Assembly (NCBI GenBank): GCA_045638525.1
Contig: JAZUBQ010000029.1
Span: 1 to 64,000, forward strand
DNA length: 64,000 nucleotides
Reading direction: 5' to 3'
Origin: SIG452 sp045638525
Lineage (GTDB): Bacteria; Bacillota; Clostridia; UMGS1840
Below are positions 8,195-16,149 of the stretch, piece after piece. Within the stretch, counting starts at the first letter, position 1. Every line of letters begins with the position of its first letter. The notes beneath the pieces were generated by a model that was not told the DNA's origin, searched no databases, and saw nothing but the letters and a program-made list of their open reading frames with translations. A program made the translations under genes and the position numbers.

Positions 8195-9382
8195 TTAGTT
8201 TTCTTCCAAAGACATATCATAAATGGGAGACATCAATCGCAAACGATGGACAATTTCCTTTAATTTGGAAACTGTATAATCCACTTCTTCCTTGGTCGTT
8301 TTGGATGACAAAGTCAATCTGAGAGAGCCGTGAGCAATCTCGTGAGGCAATCCCAACGCCAAAAGAACATGGGAAGGATCCAATGACCCTGAAGTACAAG
8401 CAGAACCGCTGGAAGCACAAATACCGTTAATATCCAGCATCAACAGCAAGGATTCCCCCTCGATATAACGGAAACAGAAGTTCACGTTATTTGCCAATCG
8501 TTTTTCACGGTGACCGTTAAATTTGATGTGAGGAATATTCGCTTCAATTTCTGCGATCAGATAGTCTCGCATTTCTTTCATTTTTTCCTGTTTTTCGGAT
8601 AAATTTTCCACCGAAATCTCCAAAGCTTTGGCAAGACCAACAATTCCTGCCAGATTTTCGGTTCCTGCACGTTTGGAACGTTCCTGCGCGCCACCGTGCA
8701 TAAAAGGAATGATTTTTAACCCTTTTCTCACCAAGAGAGCCCCCACTCCTTTGGGACCGCCAAATTTATGTGCCGACAAGGACAGCATATCCACCCCAAG
8801 CTCTTTAAAATCAATGGGTTCCGCCCCTACTGCCTGCACGGCATCGGTATGCATACAAATTCCATTTTCTTTAGCGATTTTGGCAATTTCTGCGATGGGT
8901 TCAATGGTTCCCACTTCATTATTGGCATACATAACAGAAATTAAGATGGTAGTTTCTTTGATGGCATTTTTCACATCATCCAAAGAAACCAAACCGTTTT
9001 CATCCACAGGAAGATATGTCACCTCAAAGCCGTTTTTCTCCAGATACTCACAGGGATGCAAAATTGCATGATGTTCAATTTTAGTGGTAATAATATGGTT
9101 CCCTTTTTGACGATTTGCCATTGCATATCCTTTGATCGCCCAGTTATCCGCCTCGGAACCGCAACCGGTGAAATACACTTCACCCGGCAAACAGTTCAAA
9201 CTTTTGGCAACCGATTCTCTGGATGATTCCAATAAAGCTTTGGCTTCTCTTCCTACTGAATATACAGAAGATGCATTTCCGTAGGTATTTGCCATCACCT
9301 GTGCCATCGCCTCAACCGCCTGTGGGTGCATCGGCGTGGTGGCAGCGTGATCCAGATATATGATTGAATTAACGTTTGTCAT
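8195..9382 (-). CDS. nifS: Cysteine desulfurase NifS/IscS
   Basis: A 395-aa fold-type I PLP enzyme that takes sulfur from L-cysteine and passes it to the scaffold encoded just downstream. Visible motifs are LDHAATTP at residues 10-17, the PLP Lys206 in SAHKFGGPKG, and catalytic Cys329 in ASSGSACTSGS, whose surroundings are of the group I IscS/NifS loop type. Length matches the family (about 380-400). AAAAGGAGT (9392-9399) is 9 nt before the ATG. nifS and iscU form a two-gene operon, the usual clostridial minimal Fe-S assembly set. Confidence 0.97.
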   Translation of the reverse strand: MTNVNSIIYLDHAATTPMHPQAVEAMAQVMANTYGNASSVYSVGREAKALLESSRESVAKSLNCLPGEVYFTGCGSEADNWAIKGYAMANRQKGNHIITTKIEHHAILHPCEYLEKNGFEVTYLPVDENGLVSLDDVKNAIKETTILISVMYANNEVGTIEPIAEIAKIAKENGICMHTDAVQAVGAEPIDFKELGVDMLSLSAHKFGGPKGVGALLVRKGLKIIPFMHGGAQERSKRAGTENLAGIVGLAKALEISVENLSEKQEKMKEMRDYLIAEIEANIPHIKFNGHREKRLANNVNFCFRYIEGESLLLMLDINGICASSGSACTSGSLDPSHVLLALGLPHEIAHGSLRLTLSSKTTKEEVDYTVSKLKEIVHRLRLMSPIYDMSLEEN

Positions 9383-9436
9383 AATGGAAAACTCCTTTTC
9401 TCTTTCGGGAATTTTACGTCCTTCGACTGATTGGAA

Positions 9437-9476
9437 AAAGAACCGCCGAATCCGAAAAAGGCATCAACGGTTCTTA
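9437..9476 (-). terminator. Terminator of the glycosyltransferase gene
   Basis: Read leftward: AAGAACCG pairs with CGGTTCTT around a loop of about 24 nt, followed by TTTTT, immediately after the glycosyltransferase stop. Confidence 0.7.
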
Positions 9477-9510
9477 GTTATTTACTTATGTTGCGAAAAC
9501 AGTTGGTCAA

Positions 9511-10749
9511 TTATTCCACTTCGTGAATACTGATGGTTCTGGTATGCTGAGTGTGGAACCATTCCTTTTTGTTTTTCTTTGCAACACCGATAAAAGCAAT
9601 CGGCATCCAGGTATAAGTGAAAATCAAATAGGGAATGTAATATATCATTGTTTTCACTGTCAATCTCTTTTCTAACCACAAAATGGCAGGAATATAACAA
9701 AGCTGTGCAAAATAAAATACATTCCAGATAATAGGTGCAACCAAATCCACCGGCATCCACCAGATTTTTGTTGCAGGATAAAGTCCCTGAATCACACCCA
9801 TCACCAGGGTAACAGCCAACACCATCATCAGAAGAGGCTGAATTAAGTACACAATACAGTCAAAACAACCGATTTTTCCTTCAGTTACAAATTTTTTCGC
9901 AAGTTTGGGAATAAAACGGGAAGCAACATCTGCGTGTCCTTGAGTCCAACGGGTTCTCTGTTTCCAGGACTGAGACAGAGTTAAGGGCTTTTCATCATAA
10001 ACAATCGCTTTTTCTGCCCAGCCAACCTGCACATCTTTCAGCAACAGCTTCATGGTGAATTCCATATCTTCTGCAAGACAAGTTGCACCCCAACCGTGTT
10101 CCTTGATGATGTGGGTACGAAGTGCAAAACCGGTACCGTTTAACTGATTGGGAAGCCCTACGTTATGACGGGCAGTCTGATACAGCTTATTCATACAGGT
10201 AAAGGTAATTGCGTAAGATGCAGTAATCCAGGTATCGTAGGGGTTCTTGGTTTCAATATACCCCTGAACTGCGTCATATCCCTGACACAAACGATGGTTG
10301 ATTTCATTTAAAAATTCGCTGTGTGCAATATTATCAGCATCAAAAATACAAATCGCATCGTATTCCCGTTCGCCTTCAAAAATTCGATTGAATGCCCAGT
10401 CCATTGCATAACCTTTTCCGCGTTTTTCCTGATTAAAACGCTCCAGAGCAATGGCACCTTTACTTCTTGCAATTTCTGCAGTATCATCAGTACAGTTATC
10501 TGCAATCACATAAATATCGTATAAATCTTTATCATAATTCAAAGCAGTAAGGCTTTCCACCATATTGCCGATTACACTTTGTTCATTATGCGCCGCAACT
10601 ACCAATGCGAAAGAATGCTTTTTGTCCGTAAGAACTTCTTTTTCTTTTCTGGGAAACCATGCAAACAGAGAAACCACAAAGTGATAACCCGCTGCAATAT
10701 ACGCCAAGACCTGAATCAAACAACTGAGTGCATAGACAACTGATTGCAT
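9511..10749 (-). CDS. Family 2 membrane glycosyltransferase (processive type)
   Basis: 412 aa: one N-terminal membrane helix (about 5-30), a cytoplasmic GT-A domain and three C-terminal membrane helices (about 295-390). Catalytic signatures are AHNEQSVIG (53-61), DAD (137-139, nucleotide-sugar metal site), ED (227-228) and QRTRW (264-268), the QxxRW motif of processive synthases. It probably polymerises or transfers sugars to an extracellular polysaccharide. The sugar cannot be told from sequence, and no export or acyltransferase partner is nearby. AGGAG (10758-10762) is 8 nt before the ATG. The gene is monocistronic with its own promoter and terminator. Confidence 0.9.
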   Translation of the reverse strand: MQSVVYALSCLIQVLAYIAAGYHFVVSLFAWFPRKEKEVLTDKKHSFALVVAAHNEQSVIGNMVESLTALNYDKDLYDIYVIADNCTDDTAEIARSKGAIALERFNQEKRGKGYAMDWAFNRIFEGEREYDAICIFDADNIAHSEFLNEINHRLCQGYDAVQGYIETKNPYDTWITASYAITFTCMNKLYQTARHNVGLPNQLNGTGFALRTHIIKEHGWGATCLAEDMEFTMKLLLKDVQVGWAEKAIVYDEKPLTLSQSWKQRTRWTQGHADVASRFIPKLAKKFVTEGKIGCFDCIVYLIQPLLMMVLAVTLVMGVIQGLYPATKIWWMPVDLVAPIIWNVFYFAQLCYIPAILWLEKRLTVKTMIYYIPYLIFTYTWMPIAFIGVAKKNKKEWFHTQHTRTISIHEVE

Positions 10750-10805
10750 TATTCTTACTCCTTTTAATCATTTTCTTATTTCATTTCCGTTCATTGCCAC
10801 ACTAA

Positions 10806-10834
10806 AATATATCACACTTTCAAAAAAAACGCAA
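10806..10834 (-). promoter_or_regulatory. Promoter of the glycosyltransferase gene
   Basis: Read leftward: TTGCGT (10829-10834), 17-nt spacer, TATATT (10806-10811). Confidence 0.6.
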
Positions 10835-10914
10835 GATGTTTTTTGAATTTTTTTGGTATGAATGCAAAATTTCATCACTTTTGCAAAAACTAAGAGAAAT
10901 TTTATATAAAACTA

Positions 10915-10943
10915 TAGACAAATTGTTCAATTTTTTATATAAT
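10915..10943 (+). promoter_or_regulatory. Promoter of radA-ECF sigma operon
   Basis: TAGACA (10915-10920), 17-nt spacer, TATAAT (10938-10943), about 85 nt upstream of the radA ATG. Confidence 0.75.
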
Positions 10944-11028
10944 AATCTTATCTGTGCAATACATCTGTATTGGAAAGATACAGCAGATATTCTAAAAAAC
11001 ACCAAATTGGAAAGAAAAGGAACCTCCT

Positions 11029-12399
11029 ATGGCAAATAAAGTCGTATATGTGTGTAACGAATGTGGTTACGAAAGCTCCAAATGGTTGGGAAAATGCCCC
11101 GCCTGCTCAGAGTGGAATTCTTTTTTTGAACAAAAAATCACCAAAACAAAGCATTCTTCTCAAAGTCCGGACACTGTTCGTTCCAAAAGTGAAAAAATCA
11201 ATACCGTAGATTTGACCGAGGTTCCCAGAATGGACTGTGGTTTTCAGGAATTAAACCGTGTGCTTGGCGGTGGAATTGTACCCGGCTCTGTTTGCTTATT
11301 GGGGGGAGATCCCGGCATTGGAAAATCCACCCTTCTTTTGCAGGTATGCAAAAATCTCGCCAAACAAGGAATGAGAGTTCTGTATGCCTCCGGGGAAGAA
11401 TCCAAAACGCAAATCAAAATGCGTGCCATTCGTCTGGATGCCACAGAAGAAGAAATTTATCTCCATTCCGAAAATGAATTGAACGATATTTTAAATGAAG
11501 CAAATTCCATCAAACCCAAAATTTTGGTAATTGACTCCATTCAAACGGTCTACACCGAAGATTCCCCATCAACGCCCGGAACGGTTTCTCAGGTCAGGGA
11601 ATGTACCATGCGCCTGATGCGTTACGCCAAACAGGAAAACGTGTGTGTGCTGATTATCGGTCATATGACCAAAGACGGCGTGATTGCAGGTCCGAAGGTG
11701 TTGGAGCATATGGTGGACTGCGTGTTGTATTTTGAAGGAGAAAAACAATCGGCGTACCGCATCATCCGAAGTAACAAAAACCGGTTTGGTTCCTCCAATG
11801 AGATTGCAGTATTTGATATGTTGGGAAGTGGGCTTTCCGAAATCACCAATCCGTCAGAATTATTTATCAGCGGTCATGTAAACGGTGTTGCCGGAAGTGC
11901 CATCGCCTGCACCTTAGAAGGAAGCCGCCCCATTTTGGCAGAAGTACAAGCCCTGGTGGCAAAAACAAGCTATAACAATCCCCGTCGTTCCGGAACCGGA
12001 GTGGATACCAACCGTTTGTTTTTAATTTTGGCAGTATTGGAAAAACGTGCCGGACTCAGCTTTTTACCACAGGCAGATGTTTATGTGAATTTGACCGGTG
12101 GACTTTCTATTTCAGAACCTGCCTGCGATTTAGCCATTGCTATGGCTATTGCCTCCGGTGTGAAAAACAAGCCCTTACTCCCTGACTGTGCAGTATTCGG
12201 TGAAATTGGTCTGTTGGGAGAAATCCGCTTAGTCAGCGGTATTGAAAAACGTATTTTGGAAGCTGAAAAGTTGGGGTTTCGCCGTTGTTTACTTCCCTAC
12301 CGGAACTATACATTAATCAATCCCAAGGATTATCAAATCGAACTACTTCCTGTAAAAAGTATCATCGAAGCTTTTACGCAAGGCTTCGGTGAAATATAA
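11029..12399 (+). CDS. radA: DNA repair protein RadA
   Basis: 456 aa, full length for the family. Domains in order are the zinc finger C9-x2-C12-x10-C23-x2-C26, the RecA-like ATPase with Walker A GDPGIGKST at 93-101, the diagnostic RadA motif KNRFG near residue 250, and a C-terminal Lon-protease-like domain that lacks the catalytic serine-lysine pair. RadA is a hexameric helicase-like factor that extends recombination intermediates. AAAAGGA lies about 10 nt before the ATG. The ECF sigma gene starts 45 nt downstream with no terminator between, so radA and the sigma/anti-sigma genes are probably read together. Confidence 0.97.
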   Translation: MANKVVYVCNECGYESSKWLGKCPACSEWNSFFEQKITKTKHSSQSPDTVRSKSEKINTVDLTEVPRMDCGFQELNRVLGGGIVPGSVCLLGGDPGIGKSTLLLQVCKNLAKQGMRVLYASGEESKTQIKMRAIRLDATEEEIYLHSENELNDILNEANSIKPKILVIDSIQTVYTEDSPSTPGTVSQVRECTMRLMRYAKQENVCVLIIGHMTKDGVIAGPKVLEHMVDCVLYFEGEKQSAYRIIRSNKNRFGSSNEIAVFDMLGSGLSEITNPSELFISGHVNGVAGSAIACTLEGSRPILAEVQALVAKTSYNNPRRSGTGVDTNRLFLILAVLEKRAGLSFLPQADVYVNLTGGLSISEPACDLAIAMAIASGVKNKPLLPDCAVFGEIGLLGEIRLVSGIEKRILEAEKLGFRRCLLPYRNYTLINPKDYQIELLPVKSIIEAFTQGFGEI

Positions 12400-12444
12400 A
12401 CCAATATATATAAGAAAGCATAAGAAAGGAAATCAGCCGTTTCT

Positions 12445-13017
12445 ATGGATGAAAAAGAACTGATTCTGAAACTCAAAAACGGTAACGAAGAAGCTTTTAA
12501 CGAAATCGTGGAACGATATTCGAAAAAGCTCTATTTCCTGTGCTTAAAAATGCTTCAAAATGAAAAAGATGCAGAAGATACCGTGCAAACCATCTTTTTA
12601 AAAGCTTATATGAACATTGCAAAATTTGAAGAAAAATCCAGCATTTCCACCTGGTTATACCGCATCGGCGTCAACGTATGCACCGATGTACTGAGAAAAC
12701 GAAAAAAAGAAACTACCACTTCTCTGTATACAGTAAGCTCCGATGAGGAAGAATATATCTTAGAAATTCCCGACGAAAAAGAAAATGTAGAAAAAACCGT
12801 ACTGGAACAAGAACGAAAACGTGCGCTCTATCAGGCCATTGAAACATTAAAGCCAAAACAGAAACAGCTGATTGTTCTTCGGGATATTGAAGGGCTTTCC
12901 TACGATGAAATTGCCAACATCTTAAAAATGAATCCCGGAACCGTAAAATCAGGCATCAACCGGGCAAGAGCAGCTCTGTTGGAAAAATTACAAAAAAATT
13001 CGGAACTTTTTTCGTAA
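12445..13017 (+). CDS. ECF RNA polymerase sigma factor
   Basis: 190 aa. Sigma region 2 spans about residues 22-90 (YFLCLKMLQNEKDAEDTVQ, FLKAYMNIAKF, STWLYRIGVNVCTDVLRK) and region 4 about 128-180 (LKPKQKQLIVLRDIEGLSY, EIANILKMNPGTVKSGINRAR). Region 3 is absent, as in sigma-70 ECF types (RpoE/SigW-like). A membrane-anchored zinc anti-sigma gene follows 67 nt downstream, so the factor should be held inactive until a surface signal frees it. The AAAGGA site is about 14 nt from the ATG, unusually far. Target promoters cannot be deduced here. Confidence 0.93.
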   Translation: MDEKELILKLKNGNEEAFNEIVERYSKKLYFLCLKMLQNEKDAEDTVQTIFLKAYMNIAKFEEKSSISTWLYRIGVNVCTDVLRKRKKETTTSLYTVSSDEEEYILEIPDEKENVEKTVLEQERKRALYQAIETLKPKQKQLIVLRDIEGLSYDEIANILKMNPGTVKSGINRARAALLEKLQKNSELFS

Positions 13018-13084
13018 TGCTTCGTCTTATATGATAAAACAGGCATTACATATGAAAATTTAAGCAGTATAGGAGGTGTTACCA

Positions 13085-13834
13085 ATGAAATGCTCTCACG
13101 CAATTTCCCTGTTTGACGAATATTTAAAGCAAACCATTTCTCTGTCAGACAAACAAGAGTTGACCGAACATCTGAAAACGTGTGCGTCTTGTCAAAAGCA
13201 ATGGGAAGCTTATCGTTTCTTTTTTGAAAACTCAAACATTGAAGAGGATTTTTTGGTACCTTCTCAATTAAATGCAAAAATCAAATATACCATCCACCAA
13301 GCAAAAAACAACAAAAAGGTACCCTTCTTTCAGAACAAACAGCTTCTTGCCGGTTTAACTGCTTGTTCCTTCCTTCTTGTGGGAGCTGTTTTTGGGACTT
13401 CATACTATCAGCAGTTAAAAGACGCAAGAACGCAACCCGATACCGGGATTGTGGAGCCGATGGTTCGTACAGTAGATGACCCATCCAAGATGGCAGAATC
13501 CATTTCCGACGAACCAAACCCGGCACGAGCACTTTCTATGGACCCTACCATAGAAACAAAAAACGATACCCCTGCCTATTTAGGTGACGAAACTGAAAAC
13601 GCACCCTCAAACATTATGATGGTGCAGGAAGCAATGCCCACCCAAAATGAAGTGAAAATTTCAGACCAATGGCAGGAAAAAATCTTAATTGCCTTCCCCC
13701 ACGAGGTGCTGACCGAAGATACTTATCTGGTGATGGCAACCAAAGAAGAACTGGAACAACTGTTGGGTTGCTCGGTTGATGCGGATGAAAGTGCATCTCA
13801 ACTGACCATTCAGTTTGTAAAACTCTCCAACTAA
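13085..13834 (+). CDS. Zinc-binding membrane anti-sigma factor
   Basis: 249 aa. The N-terminal cytoplasmic zinc anti-sigma domain contains H29-x3-C33-x2-C36 (EHLKTCASCQKQW). A single membrane helix lies at about residues 87-107, and the remaining 140 residues are extracytoplasmic: an acidic Pro/Ser/Thr-rich stretch, then a compact C-terminal region (about 200-249) that I do not recognise. It should sequester the sigma factor encoded upstream and release it on an envelope signal. AGGAGGT (13070-13077) is 8 nt before ATG 13085; the in-frame GTG at 13076 is part of that site. A terminator follows at once. Confidence 0.88.
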   Translation: MKCSHAISLFDEYLKQTISLSDKQELTEHLKTCASCQKQWEAYRFFFENSNIEEDFLVPSQLNAKIKYTIHQAKNNKKVPFFQNKQLLAGLTACSFLLVGAVFGTSYYQQLKDARTQPDTGIVEPMVRTVDDPSKMAESISDEPNPARALSMDPTIETKNDTPAYLGDETENAPSNIMMVQEAMPTQNEVKISDQWQEKILIAFPHEVLTEDTYLVMATKEELEQLLGCSVDADESASQLTIQFVKLSN

Positions 13835-13843
13835 ATGGAAAAA

Positions 13844-13870
13844 TTGAAAAAATTGAAAAAATTGAAAAAA
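13844..13870 (+). repeat. 9-bp tandem repeat (TTGAAAAAA x3)
   Basis: Three copies of TTGAAAAAA in tandem, with a partial fourth upstream (TGGAAAAA), directly after the anti-sigma stop and running into the terminator stem. It looks like slippage-generated low-complexity DNA. Confidence 0.8.
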
Positions 13871-13907
13871 ACTGTGTAAATTCTACTTGAAAATTTGCAC
13901 AGTTTTT
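13867..13907 (+). terminator. Terminator of the radA-sigma-anti-sigma operon
   Basis: A 16-bp stem (13867-13882 with 13892-13907, one T-G wobble) followed by a T-rich tract. Confidence 0.88.
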
Positions 13908-13998
13908 CTTTTTTTACATTCACACAAATTACCTTCTGACATATATTGATGGTGAAGGGGCAATCACCCCAAAATAAATGAAAAAAGAGGTATTTGTT

Positions 13999-14133
13999 AT
14001 GCAATTATTCAGAAATTGTAAAACTGACGGCTGTAAAGATGACACCATTTTATGGTTCATTATCCTGTTTGTACTGTTATTCTTCTGCGGCGGATGCGGC
14101 ACCGAAACCAGAGGCAACGGCTGTTGCGACTAA
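13999..14133 (+). CDS. Small Cys-rich single-pass membrane peptide (44 aa)
   Basis: ATG 13999 follows AGAGG (13986-13990) at a good 8-nt spacing. The 44-residue product reads as a Cys-containing head (RNCKTDGCKDD), one hydrophobic helix of about 12 residues (ILWFIILFVLLF), then FCGGCGTETRGNGCCD. It has six Cys in all, ending with a CC pair. Its stop is 41 nt before the start of a second peptide of the same general design, and both are followed by one terminator. I do not recognise the family. Its size, Cys content and co-occurrence recall small sporulation or coat-associated peptides of Firmicutes, but that is inference only. Confidence 0.7.
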   Translation: MQLFRNCKTDGCKDDTILWFIILFVLLFFCGGCGTETRGNGCCD

Positions 14134-14174
14134 ATCCATAGGCTCTGCCAAAATAAAAAAAGGAGATCTGTTTT

Positions 14175-14321
14175 ATGAACGGTTTATTTTCCAATGATAA
14201 CTGTTGCTGCCAGAATCCCTGTGATAATAACTGCGGCAACAACTGTTGCAATTCCAACGACAGCTGGATTATCGTCATCATTATCATTGCAGTAATTTTG
14301 TTATTATTTTTTAATGACTAA
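14175..14321 (+). CDS. Small Cys/Asn-rich single-pass membrane peptide (48 aa)
   Basis: A clear AAAAGGAG site (about 14158-14165) precedes ATG 14175. The 48-residue product has a hydrophilic head of about 30 residues with eight Cys (NDNCCCQNPCDNNCGNNCC) and then one uninterrupted membrane helix (WIIVIIIIAVILLLFF) ending in ND. The topology resembles YjcZ-type sporulation peptides, but the Cys-rich head does not. With the peptide just upstream it forms a two-gene unit. Cys clusters of this density suggest metal binding or disulfide cross-linking. No function can be assigned. Confidence 0.75.
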   Translation: MNGLFSNDNCCCQNPCDNNCGNNCCNSNDSWIIVIIIIAVILLLFFND

Positions 14322-14344
14322 ATTTTCTTGTATTTTTTAGCGTA

Positions 14345-14400
14345 TAAAAAAGGCGTGTCTCAACTCGTGATTTCACGAACTGAGGCATCGCCTTATTTTT
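14345..14400. terminator. Bidirectional terminator between Cys-rich peptides and rnpB
   Basis: A long stem (AAGGCG/CGCCTT, TCTCA/TGAGG, TCGTGA/TCACGA) with T-runs on both strands. It ends both the rightward peptide unit and the leftward rnpB transcript. Confidence 0.85.
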
Positions 14401-14406
14401 ATTAGA

Positions 14407-14750
14407 ATGAGCAAAACTATAAGCCGGGTTCTGTATTTGACAGCCATCTATCTAGGATAACCATTGCTGATTACCTCAAGCCACAATTCGCACAGCCGAG
14501 CAAGCTATCGTGCAGTCTTGTGTTGCTTCGGGTGGGGTTTACACGGCCAATCAGTTGCCAGATTGCCGGTGAGCTCTTACCTCGCCTTTTCATCCTTACC
14601 GCATCCAAAAGATACGGCGGTTCTTTTCTGTTGCACTATCCTTAGAGTTACCTCCACCGGTCGTTAACCGGCACCCTTGCTCTGTGAAGCCCGGACTTTC
14701 CTCATGAAGAAAACAAAAGTTTTCTCCCCGCGACTGTCTGTTTTACTCAT
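14407..14750 (-). ncRNA. rnpB: RNase P RNA, class A
   Basis: Read leftward, the catalytic RNA of RNase P, which cuts the 5' leader from pre-tRNAs. Diagnostic blocks are AGACAGTCGC near the 5' end, GAGGAAAGTCCGGGCTTC (conserved region I/P4), AGGGTGCCGGTTAACGACCGG (the P10-11 side) and ACAGAACCCGGCTTAT near the 3' end, which includes the P4 partner strand. P1 pairs GAGTAAAAC with GTTTTGCTC at the extreme ends. The layout is the ancestral class A, not the Bacillus class B. Ends are set by P1 and the promoter and are accurate to a few bases. Confidence 0.95.
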
Positions 14751-14758
14751 CGGCTACT

Positions 14759-14787
14759 ATGATACCATAGCAAATCTCATTTGTCAA
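14759..14787 (-). promoter_or_regulatory. Promoter of rnpB
   Basis: Read leftward: TTGACA (14782-14787), 17-nt spacer, TATCAT (14759-14764), placed about 8 nt before the predicted RNA 5' end. Confidence 0.85.
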
Positions 14788-14814
14788 GTAGGGAATGACC
14801 TGCGTTTTATTCCC

Positions 14815-15270
14815 TTACAGCTTTACTTTCATCACAATTTTCTGAACTGCTTCGCTCACGCCGTCAAATGCCACACCGGGTCTATGTGCATCATTGGGTA
14901 AGAGTACCACAAAACAGCCGGGCGTTAACGTTAACTCAGAACAGGAATCATCCACTTTGTAGAAAGCAGCATCCCAGTCTTCACGATAAGCGTCGATCAG
15001 CTCAGATTTTTTGATGTCGTTTACAATCATAGTTTCTTTCCCGGAAACAATAAACTGAATATCCACATATTTTTCGTGAGCTTCCATTTTGCCGTCTTCG
15101 GTCAGAGTGTTATACGCCTGCACCGAAGCAAAGAGTGCTTCTCCGTCAATTTCATGTTTGCCAGGTTCCGGAAATTTTTCCATAGCCTCCTTCAAAAAAG
15201 TAAATGCCTTTTCATATTGGGGATGCAATGTAAAATATTGTTCACAGTTTTGAATCGTATCAAAAATCAT
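14815..15270 (-). CDS. YhcH/YjgK/YiaL (DUF386) family protein
   Basis: 151 aa from ATG 15270, preceded by GGAGG at 8 nt; longer in-frame starts would overlap the upstream SDR gene. The family is a cupin-like beta-barrel with metal-binding residues in the segment EKYVDIQFIVSGKE and the loop LPNDAHRPG. Characterised relatives are the sialic acid anomerase YhcH and proteins encoded in 2,3-diketo-L-gulonate or xylose catabolic operons. It sits 52 nt downstream of a short-chain dehydrogenase, so a role in a sugar-acid or sugar-alcohol pathway is plausible. The true substrate is unknown. Confidence 0.88.
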   Translation of the reverse strand: MIFDTIQNCEQYFTLHPQYEKAFTFLKEAMEKFPEPGKHEIDGEALFASVQAYNTLTEDGKMEAHEKYVDIQFIVSGKETMIVNDIKKSELIDAYREDWDAAFYKVDDSCSELTLTPGCFVVLLPNDAHRPGVAFDGVSEAVQKIVMKVKL

Positions 15271-15322
15271 TTTCTTGTCCTCCAGTGTATTTTTAGTTTT
15301 TTTAAACTTTCCTCGAAAAAAC

Positions 15323-16123
15323 TTACGGACGAAGTCCCATTCCACCCTCCAGGGTAAGGGTTTCACCGTTTAAATATTTAAAGTCAGGACTTGCCAACTG
15401 CACACAAACTCTTCCGATTTCGGTTTCAGGGTCACCAAAATGACCGGCAGGAGGCATTTTTACGTTTGCTTTGAATGCATCCGGATATGTCTTTTCAAAG
15501 TTTTCCAACTGAGCGGTCCATGCCAAAGGACAAACCACATTCGTGTTAATGCCGTCCTTTGCCCACTCGGTTGCTGCCACACGGCTCAAACCACGGATGC
15601 CTTCTTTTGCCGCTGCATAAGAACACTGACCATAGTTTCCGAATAAACCTGCACCGGATGCAAAGTTCACAATAGAACCCCGGGTTTCTTTTAAATAAGG
15701 ATAGCAAGCTTTCATATAATAAAAGGTTGCATACAACCCGGAATACATCGCCAAATCAAACTGTTCAGTAGTGTGATCCTGAATGGTTACGCCGGATGCA
15801 GATGCCTGAGCATTATTGATTAACACGTCAATTCTGCCAAATGCTTTCATCGCTTCTTCTGCCACCATTTTTGCAGTTGCTTCGTTGTCACTACCTGCTG
15901 AAATGTCTGCCTGAAGCGCCAAAACTTTGATGCCGTATTTTGCTTCCAGTTCTTCTTTTGCTTTTTCTAATTTTGCAACATTACGTCCGGTAATTACGAG
16001 GTTTGCCCCCTCTTTTGCATAAGCAGTTGCAATCCCGTAACCGATGGAACCACATCTGCCATCCGATAGCACTGCATATCCGGCTCCTGTAATAATTGCT
16101 GTTTTACCTGTCAAAAAACCCAT
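15323..16123 (-). CDS. Short-chain dehydrogenase/reductase
   Basis: 266 aa, classical SDR fold. The cofactor loop TGAGYAVLSDGRCGSIGYG (residues 12-30) carries an insertion of several residues relative to the usual TGxxxGxG. NNAQ (103-106) and the catalytic S156, Y169, K173 set (NFASGAGL; YGQCSYAAAKEG) are intact. It should oxidise or reduce a small alcohol or ketone with NAD(P). The longer cofactor loop is like that of FabI/enoyl-reductase-like SDRs, but the YxxxK spacing is classical. It lies between yitT and yhcH in a leftward run of genes. Substrate unknown. Confidence 0.88.
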   Translation of the reverse strand: MGFLTGKTAIITGAGYAVLSDGRCGSIGYGIATAYAKEGANLVITGRNVAKLEKAKEELEAKYGIKVLALQADISAGSDNEATAKMVAEEAMKAFGRIDVLINNAQASASGVTIQDHTTEQFDLAMYSGLYATFYYMKACYPYLKETRGSIVNFASGAGLFGNYGQCSYAAAKEGIRGLSRVAATEWAKDGINTNVVCPLAWTAQLENFEKTYPDAFKANVKMPPAGHFGDPETEIGRVCVQLASPDFKYLNGETLTLEGGMGLRP

Positions 16124-16149
16124 AGTAAATCCTCCTTTTACAAATTTAT

